Of a stretch of DNA of 64,000 nt, positions 35,171 through 42,800 are shown piece by piece. The position numbers were made by a program, and so were the translations under genes. Below the pieces are notes generated by a model. The model was not told the origin of the DNA. It worked only from the letters and a program-made list of their open reading frames with translations, and did no database searches. This DNA is from Verrucomicrobiota bacterium (GTDB lineage Bacteria; Verrucomicrobiota; Verrucomicrobiia; Chthoniobacterales; UBA10450). Numbering within the stretch: position 1 is the first letter of the stretch; every line of letters starts with the position of its first letter. The stretch lies in the NCBI GenBank assembly GCA_003218375.1, contig QHNH01000014.1:1-64000 (forward strand), read 5' to 3'.

Positions 35171-35629
35171 TCAGCCAACGGGATGAATCGGATGCAAGTC
35201 GGCCGCCAGTGGACGCAGCATGCGGAGGCGAGCAAGGACAGCCCGGAACCACGCTGAATACCGCCCGTGCGCTCCCCGTGCCTCGGTGTTTTCGGTTCGC
35301 CGATATTTTGCGGCGGCGCTGCTAACTTCGTCGTGATGCGAAGGCCGCGGCTTGGCGGTTGGAATTTTGAAAGTCGCGAAGAGTAGAGGATTAACATAGA
35401 CCCAGTCGCCCGGGGCAGAGGCGCAGCTGGGGGTTGCGCATTGCAAGCGCATTCGGCCTCGGGTCCCCGTCCGCTCGAGAACGAGAATCTGTCGTCCCGT
35501 CATGGTCTCGTGACAGCGGGTGCAGCGACGCTCGTCGTCGAGCGAATGCCAGAAGCGGAATTCATCGAGGTGTCGGAGAACATCGAGCTTGTCGTCGGGC
35601 GAGAGCGACAACGGAGGGGATAGCGACAT
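35171..35629 (-). CDS. Four-cysteine zinc-ribbon-like protein (family B, copy 2)
   Basis: A 152-residue protein whose first 75 residues match copy 1 at 32170: LSPDDKLDVLRHLDEFRFWH, SLDDERRCTRCHETMTGRQI, then MRLQCATPSCASAPGDWVYV. The CxxC...CxxxxC metal site is conserved. The C-terminal half (AAAKYRRTENTEARGAHGRY, and a hydrophobic WFRAVLARLRMLRPLAADL) is absent from copy 1. The start overlaps no other gene. Function unknown. Confidence 0.7.
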   Translation of the reverse strand: MSLSPPLSLSPDDKLDVLRHLDEFRFWHSLDDERRCTRCHETMTGRQILVLERTGTRGRMRLQCATPSCASAPGDWVYVNPLLFATFKIPTAKPRPSHHDEVSSAAAKYRRTENTEARGAHGRYSAWFRAVLARLRMLRPLAADLHPIHPVG

Positions 35630-35760
35630 GCCTGGATAATCTCGGAGTGCGCTGCCGTTCGCAATCAGTCGCGAAACTGTCGCGCCTATCGGTCAAATTC
35701 CGATTGGGAGGCGGCGGGAAATAAGAAGCGCGGCAACTCCCTGGCGCTCGATAATCAAGT

Positions 35761-35949
35761 ATGCCAGCGAAATCGAAGAAACAGCAAATGGCGGCCGGAG
35801 CTGCTCTTGCCGCCAAGCGCGGAGAAATAAAAAAGTCGAAGCTCAAAGGCGCTTCCAAGCAGATGGCTAAGTCGATGAGCAAAAAGCAGCTCAAAGAATT
35901 CGCCAGCACCAAGCGAAAAAAGCTGCCCAAAAAGAAAAAGTCTAAATAG
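35761..35949 (+). CDS. DUF3008 family small Lys-rich protein
   Basis: A 62-residue, strongly basic protein: MPAKSKKQQMAAGAALAAKR, then GEIKKSKLKGASKQMAKSMS and KKQLKEFASTKRKKLPKKKK. This is the DUF3008 pattern, found in many stress-associated gene clusters in Proteobacteria and other phyla. It is likely disordered and may bind nucleic acid, but no function is established. Its 3' end overlaps the convergent phosphoribosyltransferase gene by eight bases. Confidence 0.85.
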   Translation: MPAKSKKQQMAAGAALAAKRGEIKKSKLKGASKQMAKSMSKKQLKEFASTKRKKLPKKKKSK

Positions 35950-36595
35950 CGCCGGCGGACGCGGCGAGCAGCTCGCGGACTTCATCGTCCGAGGTTTGCG
36001 AAAAGTCTTCGTAGAATTGCCCGACTCCATGGAAGTTCTCGGGCGCGATTGCGCAAATCGTCTCGTCCACTTCCTTCTCGAATTCCCGGCACGTATCGGG
36101 CGCGCCGACCGGAACGGCGACGACAATTTTACCCGCTTCTTTCTGGCGCAAAGCCGCCGCCGCCGCGCGCATGCTCGCCCCCGTCGCGAGGCCGTCGTCC
36201 ACCAGAATGACAACGCGCCCCCGGATCTCCAGGGGCGGGCGATCATCGCGGTATTCGAGTTCGCGGCGCTCCAACTCAGCTGCCTCACGACTCGTCACCG
36301 TTTCCACGATTTCGTCGGCGTGCGGTTGCAGTGCTCGCACCACATCCTGGTTCAAAACCCGCACGCCACCTGAAGCGATCGCGCCCATGGCCAGCTCGCC
36401 GTATCCCGGCACGCCGAGTTTGCGCACGATGAAGACGTCGAGCGGGAGATGGAGATGTGACGCCACGGCGTGAGCGACCGGCACCCCGCCTCGCGCTAGG
36501 CCGAGGACTATGACGTCATTCCGCCCGGAATAACTGGTGAGCTTTTCAGCCAGTTCCTGGCCCGCCTCTCTTCTATTGCGGAAATACGATCTCAC
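35942..36595 (-). CDS. Phosphoribosyltransferase-domain protein
   Basis: About 217 residues from the GTG at 36595 (VRSYFRNRREAGQELAEKL), which avoids the overlap with the upstream gene; the track starts at 36658. A type I PRTase fold is shown by NDVIVLGLARGGVPVAHAVA, VRKLGVPGYGELAMGAIASG and the PRPP motif VVILVDDGLATGASMRAA. These proteins are often paired with, or fused to, a dienelactone-hydrolase-like protein, as here (36621-37247), in stress gene sets. The true substrate is unknown. Confidence 0.9.
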   Translation of the reverse strand: MRSYFRNRREAGQELAEKLTSYSGRNDVIVLGLARGGVPVAHAVASHLHLPLDVFIVRKLGVPGYGELAMGAIASGGVRVLNQDVVRALQPHADEIVETVTSREAAELERRELEYRDDRPPLEIRGRVVILVDDGLATGASMRAAAAALRQKEAGKIVVAVPVGAPDTCREFEKEVDETICAIAPENFHGVGQFYEDFSQTSDDEVRELLAASAGAI

Positions 36596-36620
36596 TAAAT
36601 GATTCGGATATTGCTCGCGC

Positions 36621-37247
36621 TTAAAGCGGGCGCCCCTTTCCAGCGGTGTGGTGAACAAACCAATCCGCCGTGAGATCCGCGACCCGATCGAGTGCTCCCG
36701 GTTCTTCGAAGAGATGGGTGGCGCCCGGAACGATCTCTAATTTGGCCTCGCAATGCATTTGGGTCAGCGCGCGTTGATTGAGGCCGATTACGACATCATC
36801 CTCGCCACCCACGATAAGCAGCGTCGGCGCTTGCACGCGCGGGAGTGCTTCGCCCGCCAAATCCGGCCGACCACCACGTGAAACGATTGCCCCGGTATCG
36901 TGCGCCAGTTCGGCCGCGGCGACGAGGGCCGCGCCGCCACCGGTGCTCGAGCCGAAGAAACCGATGCGCAGCTGGTTCGTGGCCGGCTCTTCCATCGCCC
37001 ACCGCGTGGCGTGAACCAGGCGTTCGGCGAGTAGGCTGATATCGAAGCGATGCTGGGCGGTGCGAAGGTCAACCGCCTCCTCTTCGCGGGTGAGCAAATC
37101 AAATAGCAGCGTGGCCAGCCCGGCGGCGTTGAGCTGTCGGGCAACGAATTGATTGCGCGGGCTATGCCGGCTGCTCCCGCTGCCGTGCACAAAGAGCACG
37201 AGAACCGTCGCCGTTTCGGGGACAGTGAGTGAGCCGTTGAGAGTCAC
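36621..37247 (-). CDS. Alpha/beta hydrolase (dienelactone hydrolase-like)
   Basis: A 208-residue hydrolase. The oxyanion stretch is VLVLFVHGSGSSRHSPRNQF, the nucleophile elbow IGFFGSSTGGGAALVAAAEL (Ser in GSSTGG), the acid region LLIVGGEDDVVIGLNQRAL and the catalytic His in IVPGATHLFEEPGALDRVAD. It is transcribed with the phosphoribosyltransferase downstream, and this pair is recurrent across bacteria. No signal peptide, so it is cytosolic. The substrate is unknown. Confidence 0.9.
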   Translation of the reverse strand: MTLNGSLTVPETATVLVLFVHGSGSSRHSPRNQFVARQLNAAGLATLLFDLLTREEEAVDLRTAQHRFDISLLAERLVHATRWAMEEPATNQLRIGFFGSSTGGGAALVAAAELAHDTGAIVSRGGRPDLAGEALPRVQAPTLLIVGGEDDVVIGLNQRALTQMHCEAKLEIVPGATHLFEEPGALDRVADLTADWFVHHTAGKGRPL

Positions 37248-37290
37248 GCCTCCGGCCGGGATTTGGACGTCTGAATTCGTATCGAAACGC

Positions 37291-37770
37291 TTAGCCTACA
37301 TTGATTTTGTGCGAACGCGGTTTGGCTCCTTCACGCTTTGGCAAGGTGATTCGCAAGAGGCCATTTTTGAACTCGCTCTTCGCTTTTTCGCCATTCACGT
37401 CCGCGGGTAGTGGGATGGTGCGTTCGAACGAGCCGTAAGTCCGCTCCGTCCATTGCCGCCCTTTTTCGTCAGAGCTACGCTCGGACTGTTTTTCGCCGCG
37501 GATGATCAACTCGTCATCGGTTACGTTTACCTCGATGTCTTTCGATTCGATTCCCGGCAGTTCGGCGCATATTTTTATTTCCTTGTCCGTTTCGGTCACG
37601 TCCAGTTGTGGCGTGAACGTGCCCGCACTCTCTGCCGGCCAATTTCCTCCGCCGAAAGCGTTGTCAAAGACGCGGTTAATCTGGGAGCGCAGATAATTGA
37701 AAGGATCATCGCGCCCCGCGAGTTCTCGTCGTGATCCACGCCATGGAATGATGTCGTTTATTAAGGCCAT
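37291..37770 (-). CDS. Hsp20-family small heat-shock protein
   Basis: A 159-residue alpha-crystallin protein from the ATG at 37770 (MALINDIIPWRGSRRELAGR), preceded by AAGGAATTCT as ribosome-binding site. The alpha-crystallin domain reads TPQLDVTETDKEIKICAELP, GIESKDIEVNVTDDELIIRG and YGSFERTIPLPADVNGEK, ending in the GLLRITLPKREGAK motif. It holds unfolded proteins in oligomers. The longer ORF-track N-terminus covers the regulatory region. The ATCGGGAAAAATCTTA box lies about 130 bases upstream. Confidence 0.95.
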   Translation of the reverse strand: MALINDIIPWRGSRRELAGRDDPFNYLRSQINRVFDNAFGGGNWPAESAGTFTPQLDVTETDKEIKICAELPGIESKDIEVNVTDDELIIRGEKQSERSSDEKGRQWTERTYGSFERTIPLPADVNGEKAKSEFKNGLLRITLPKREGAKPRSHKINVG

Positions 37771-37887
37771 AGAATTCCTTTCGTTAATGGTTGCTCTATT
37801 TGGATATTCGCTCATCGGACGCCGACCGGTTTCATGAATGCGCCCGATGAAATTCGACCCAGGCCGGCCCGGATAACCAAGACCGAA

Positions 37888-37916
37888 GGTCCCTCGTAGA
37901 TAAGATTTTTCCCGAT
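37888..37916 (-). promoter_or_regulatory. Shared upstream box ahead of hsp20
   Basis: The minus strand reads ATCGGGAAAAATCTTATCTA and then CGAGGGACC. It matches ATCGGGAAAAACCCTACGG upstream of the receiver gene at 33433, with a small internal gap, and part of the sequence before the CheB/CheR kinase (GTCCCT-GATAAGATT near 39784). It lies in the 211-base divergent gap between hsp20 and the family A copy at 37982, so it could serve either gene. Confidence 0.35.
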
Positions 37917-37981
37917 AAGCGGCACATGATGTCCCCTGATACTGCGTTTGAGCGACCACAGCCATTCTGGCGAAGACTGAA

Positions 37982-38251
37982 ATGAGCAAGAGCATCCCCA
38001 ATAGCGACAACAAGCTATGCGACAAAGATCGCACGCCAGACGCGATGAGAGAATTTGAGCGTTATTGCGAAACACATTCGAACGGACCGGCGGCCGTCCG
38101 CCGTCCAAAACTATTATTACGTGGCAACACCTATATCGTATTGCTTGGGAATAGCGTTGCTGACGGGATAGTTGGATTGGGCACCACGGTTTCCACTGCC
38201 CTGCGCGCTTTTGATCTTCAATATCTGAAAACGATCCGCCCTCCCGAATAA
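37982..38251 (+). CDS. Small hypothetical protein (family A, copy 2)
   Basis: An 89-residue protein, paralogue of 34822-35088: the shared core is GPAAVRRPKLLLRGNTYIVL, then LGNSVADGIVGLGTTVSTAL and RAFDLQYLKTIRPPE. The N-terminal 40 residues (MSKSIPNSDNKLCDKDRTPD) differ. Divergent from hsp20 across a 211-base gap. Function unknown; having two copies within 3 kb of stress genes suggests a role in the same response. Confidence 0.75.
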   Translation: MSKSIPNSDNKLCDKDRTPDAMREFERYCETHSNGPAAVRRPKLLLRGNTYIVLLGNSVADGIVGLGTTVSTALRAFDLQYLKTIRPPE

Positions 38252-38307
38252 CCGCGACAAGACCCAGCGTCGCCTCATTATTGGCGGGAGTCATCCCTTG
38301 CGGGGAT

Positions 38308-38550
38308 TTAACGAACGTCTGCTGGTTCGGGGGACACTTTTCTGAATGTCGCGATCAAACCTTGATCGCGAATTGTTACCTCCCAACCATGTTCCTTCGC
38401 AAATCGCTGAATCGCTTCGATCTGTTTCTGCCGGGTATGGCGCGCGGGCGGCCAGAATTTTGACAGGTCATTGTCGAAAACGGTAAAATGCTTTTTCTTC
38501 TCCAGTGCCTCGGCAATCCCGTCCCTCATATCCTCAATACTTTCAAACAT
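38308..38550 (-). CDS. Small hypothetical protein
   Basis: An 80-residue soluble protein from the internal ATG at 38550: MFESIEDMRDGIAEALEKKK, HFTVFDNDLSKFWPPARHTR and QKQIEAIQRFAKEHGWEVTI, ending RDQGLIATFRKV. The strand-helix pattern is consistent with a small alpha/beta fold. The upstream 56 residues in the ORF track have no coding character. No family recognised. Confidence 0.6.
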   Translation of the reverse strand: MFESIEDMRDGIAEALEKKKHFTVFDNDLSKFWPPARHTRQKQIEAIQRFAKEHGWEVTIRDQGLIATFRKVSPEPADVR

Positions 38551-38654
38551 TGTCGGAGCGTGCTCCCCGTTCGTGTGAAAGCAAAGCAAAGTATTCAGAC
38601 ACCACGAAAAAGAAGTCGGTGGCTTTCCCTGCTTGAGGCGTAGAGTTGAGAGGA

Positions 38655-38912
38655 ATGCGCCGACCCAATGTTGATGACGAACTGACATTGCTGACCGACT
38701 CCGGCGAGACCACCGCAATTTGCGCCGAGGTCAGCGACGATCCTACACATGCTGGTGGCACTTTGCTTAAGGTGATGGCGCGCGGCCCCTTTGAGGAAGG
38801 TCAACAATGCTGGATTGTCGAACCGGATGGCTTAAAAATTGGCGCGACCGTGCAGAGCGTTGCGAAGCAGACGATTGATAGTGAAGTTTTGCTCGCGACG
38901 ATCTTTGCCTGA
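38655..38912 (+). CDS. Small hypothetical protein
   Basis: About 85 residues from the ATG at 38655 (the track uses a TTG nine bases earlier). It starts MRRPNVDDELTLLTDSGETT, then AICAEVSDDPTHAGGTLLKV and WIVEPDGLKIGATVQSVAKQ. Beta-rich and soluble; no family recognised. It is followed by the HMA-like gene after ten bases and may be part of the same transcript. Confidence 0.55.
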   Translation: MRRPNVDDELTLLTDSGETTAICAEVSDDPTHAGGTLLKVMARGPFEEGQQCWIVEPDGLKIGATVQSVAKQTIDSEVLLATIFA

Positions 38913-38922
38913 CACACTCCCC

Positions 38923-39243
38923 ATGGATGAAAAGCCGGCAAATGCTTCGAGCGAGGCCGGCCTGCATGAATATGTGGACGCTAGATTCACGATAGAAGGA
39001 ATGGAGTCGCCCAACCGGGAGAAGTCCCTCTCCGATGCGGTCAAGAATCTGCCCGGGTTGATCACGTTCAGAATTTTTCACGGAGGCTTGACCGCGCATT
39101 ACGATCCTGTGCTTCTCCCGGGGAAGCGACTGGAAGAGGCCATTCGAAATGCCGGGTTCCGAATTTCAGAAACACACGCGACCGATTCCTCTCCCCTGAC
39201 CGATGCTCTTACGGAAGAAAACAAACCAGCCGAAAATCCTTAG
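38923..39243 (+). CDS. HMA-like domain protein lacking the metal-binding cysteines
   Basis: About 106 residues from the ATG at 38923 (MDEKPANASSEAGLHEYVDA). The central part has the heavy-metal-associated ferredoxin-like pattern: ARFTIEGMESPNREKSLSDA, VKNLPGLITFRIFHGGLTAH, YDPVLLPGKRLEEAIRNAGF. In true HMA domains the GM is followed by TCxxC; here it is GMESPNRE, with no Cys. It lies 63 bases upstream of a Cys-rich copper-storage-type gene, so it may be a partner that docks on a metal protein without binding metal by the usual site. Confidence 0.65.
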   Translation: MDEKPANASSEAGLHEYVDARFTIEGMESPNREKSLSDAVKNLPGLITFRIFHGGLTAHYDPVLLPGKRLEEAIRNAGFRISETHATDSSPLTDALTEENKPAENP

Positions 39244-39306
39244 ACACTGGCACTGGCAGCGAATGCTGTAACTACCTCTTTGAGGAAACGACAGGAAAAC
39301 TTTTCT

Positions 39307-39708
39307 ATGAGTTACATCAAACAAATGTTCGAGACCCATCCGGTAAACCCATCGTCGAATCACGCCACGGCGATCGAATGCATCACCGCCTGTTATTCTT
39401 GCACGGAAGCGTGCAACGCCTGCGCTGATGCCTGCCTCGGCGAGAAGAACGTCACCGAGGTGGTGCAATGCATTCGCGATTGCAACGATTGCGCCGATGT
39501 CTGCCTCGCGACGGCGCGCATCATCTCCCGCTTCACCCGGACCGATTTCAAGCTCGCCGGCGCGCAATTGCGGGCCTGCATCCAGTCGTGCGAAAGCTGC
39601 GGCGCCGTCTGCGAAAAACACGGGGAACGGATGCAACATTGCCGCGTCTGTGCCGAGGCCTGCCGGCGGTGTGCGAAGGCGTGCGAAGCGTTGCTGGCGG
39701 AGAAGTAG
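39307..39708 (+). CDS. Cys-rich four-helix bundle copper-storage-like protein (Csp/DUF326)
   Basis: A 133-residue protein from the ATG at 39307 (MSYIKQMFETHPVNPSSNHA). It has about 19 Cys, mostly in helical CxxxC and CxxC spacing: IECITACYSCTEACNACADA, VVQCIRDCNDCADVCLATAR, RACIQSCESCGAVCEKHGER and CRVCAEACRRCAKACEALL. This is the Csp/DUF326 four-helix bundle whose thiolates line a core that stores many Cu(I) ions. No Tat or Sec signal, so it is a cytosolic Csp3-like type. A Cys-less HMA-like gene is immediately upstream. Confidence 0.9.
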   Translation: MSYIKQMFETHPVNPSSNHATAIECITACYSCTEACNACADACLGEKNVTEVVQCIRDCNDCADVCLATARIISRFTRTDFKLAGAQLRACIQSCESCGAVCEKHGERMQHCRVCAEACRRCAKACEALLAEK

Positions 39709-39833
39709 CGAACCGTTTCACACCGTCAAGCGGCAAGATCGCGGATAGCTGGACCTAGCGAGGATCTTTTGGGAGGGTCTGGCGTCCCTGATAAGATTCG
39801 CCAGCGACGGGATTGGGGCGCATACTGGAAACA

Positions 39834-42800
39834 ATGTCGGACGCTCCCGAGACGTATACGCTCGATCCGGCCGCCACGGATCAGCCGGGCGAGAATTCGC
39901 GCAACGGCGCGCAAAAACGGCGGGATCCGAATGAGCCGGCGGCAGTCGTAGGCTTGGGCGCGTCGGCCGGAGGCATCGGGCCGCTCCAGCAATTTTTCAC
40001 GGACATGGACCCGCAAAGCGGGCTGGCGTTCGTGGTCGTGATGCATCTCTCGCCGGAATACGAGAGTCAGCTCGCGAACGTCATTCAGCAAAAAACGCCG
40101 ATGCCGGTGACGCAGGTGCACGAGCCGGTGCACGTGCGTCCGAACCATGTCTACGTGATTCCGCCGAATCACCAGCTCACGTTCGAGGACAGCATGCTGC
40201 GCCTCGTGCCGCCGCAACAGCCGCTCGGCCGTCGCGTCACGATCGATCTTTTCTTTCGTACCCTTGCGCAGGCTTACGGCCAGCGGGCGGTCTGCGTGAT
40301 CCTCTCGGGGACGGACTCGGACGGCGTGATCGGCTTGAAACACATCCGCGCCCAGGGCGGCCTCACGATCGCGCAGGACCCGAACGAAGCCGAGCACGAC
40401 AGCATGCCGGCGACCGCGATCAGTACCGGCATGGTCGATTGGGTCCTGCCGGTGGAGAAGATGGCGCCGAAATTATTGGAGTTCGCCCGGAACGAGAACC
40501 GGATGAAGTTGCCGCCGGAAATTCCCGACGCGGATGAGGCGGACGCAAAAGTCGAGGACGCGCCGGGCGGCCCGACGGTTTCCGATGAGACGCGTGACGC
40601 CGAGGACGAATCGGCCATGGCCGAAGTGCTGGCGGATGTGCGGGCGCAGACCGGCCACGATTTCAGCCACTACAAACGCGCCACCGTCCTGCGCCGGATC
40701 GCGCGCCGGCTCCAGGTCAATTCCCTCGAGAGCATTCCGAAATACCTGGAGTTCATTCGCACCCATCCAGTCGAGACGCGCGCGCTCCTCCAGGATTTGC
40801 TCATCGGCGTCACCCATTTCTTCCGGGACCGCGACTCGTTTGCGGCCCTCGAGGCGCACATTCCGCAGCTCTTCGCCGGCAAGAAAAAGGATGATGAGGT
40901 GCGCGTCTGGGTGGCGGGTTGCGCGACGGGGGAAGAAGCGTACTCCGTCGCGATGCTGCTCTGTGAGCATGCGAATCGTCTCGACAATCCGCCTAACGTC
41001 CAGCTCTTCGCGACCGACATCGACGAGCAGGCGATCGCAGATGCGCGCGACGGACTTTACCCGTCGATGATCGAGGCGGACATCTCACCGGAACGGCTCC
41101 GCGAATTTTTCATGCGAGATCACGGCCGCTATCGGGTGCGCAAGGAAATCCGGGAAAAAATCCTTTTCGCCGCGCACAATGTGCTGAAGGACGCGCCGTT
41201 CTCCCGCTGCGATCTCGTCTGCTGCCGCAACCTGCTCATTTATCTGACCGGCAAAGCGCAGGAGCAAGTGTTCGACGTGTTTCATTTTTCGCTGCGCTCG
41301 GGCGGGCTCCTCTTCATCGGCGGCTCGGAAAACCACGGCCAGGCGCAGTCGCTCTTTTCCCCGGTGGACCCGAAGCATCGGCTTTTCGTTCGCCGTTCCA
41401 CCCCGCGGCCAACCTGGAAAGTTCCGTTGCTCCCGATCCGGATGCCGGGAAAACTCCCTCCGTCACGGGCGGTCCGCCAGCGGCTCAGTCTCCCGCCGTT
41501 GCCGCAAACCGGCACCGACAAGACGACCAGCGAGAGCAGGACCGAAGCGCTCTCGGCCGGTCACGCTCGCCGGGAGGTGCTCTTCGGCGAGTTGCATTTG
41601 CGCTTGCTCGAGCAATACGGGCCGCCGTCCATCGTCGTCAACGAGAGCCACGATATCGTCCATCTTTCGGAAAATGCCGGGCGCTACCTGCACTTCGTCG
41701 CGGGTGAGCCGACGGCGAATGTCGTCAAGGTCATCAACGACGCGCTGCAAATCGAGCTGCGCACTGCTTTGTTCAAAGCGGCCCAAACGAAAGCGCCGGT
41801 GAAGAGTGCGCCCCAGACCGTCGAGTTCGACGGCACGAGCGAAATCATCACCCTCGACGTCCGACCGATGGGCGCAGCCGATCAGGCGCTGGGATTTTTC
41901 CTGGTGCTGTTCGAGAAAGAAAGCAGCCGCGCAGCGACCGCCGTGGCGCCGCCGGTCTCTCGCGAAGCCGTCACGCGCGACGCCGAGGAGGAAATCCAGT
42001 TCCTGAAACAACAGCTCAACACCACGGTCGAGCAATACGAAGCGGCCAACGAAGAGCTGAAGGCGTCGAACGAAGAGCTCCAGGCGATGAACGAGGAGAT
42101 GCGTTCCGCGACCGAAGAGCTGGAGACGAGCAAAGAGGAATTGCAGTCCGTCAACGAAGAGCTGTCTACCGTCAATCATGAACTCAAGAACAGCGTCGAA
42201 GATTTGAGCCGGACGAATGCCGACCTCAACAACCTGATGGCCTCGACCGATATCGGGACCGTCTTTCTCGACCGCCAGCTGCGCGTCCATCGTTTCACGC
42301 CGAGCGCGCAGAAGATCTTTAATCTTATTCCGGCCGACATGGGCCGGCCGATCTCGGACATCACCAGCAACCTCAACTACGAAGGCTTCATGGCCGACGC
42401 CGAGAAGGTGATCCAGGACTTGACGACCATCGAGCACGAAATGCAGCTCGGCGATTCGGGCTGGTATCTCACGCGGATCGCTCCGTATCGCACCAGCGAA
42501 GACCGCATCGCCGGAGTGGTCGCGACGTTTATCGATATCAGTCGCCGGAAAATCGCGGAGGAGGAAGTCCGCGCCGGGGCGATGCGTTACCGAACTTTGT
42601 TCGAGCTGGTGCCGGTCGCGGTCTACATGACAGACGCGGACGGCGTGATGCAGGAGTACAACCAGCGCGCGGTCGAAATGTGGGGGCGGACGCCGAACCG
42701 GAACGACGAGAAGTTTTGCGGCTCGTTCAAGATTTATTACCCGGATGGGACCTTCATGCCGCACGAGCAGTGTCCCATGGCGCGGGTCTTGCGCGGCGAG

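Noticed and set aside
37771-38034. Signal-peptide-like N-terminal extension of Hsp20 in the ORF track
   Set aside because: Small heat-shock proteins of this type are cytosolic, the ATG at 37770 has a good Shine-Dalgarno, and the upstream region carries a regulatory-like box.
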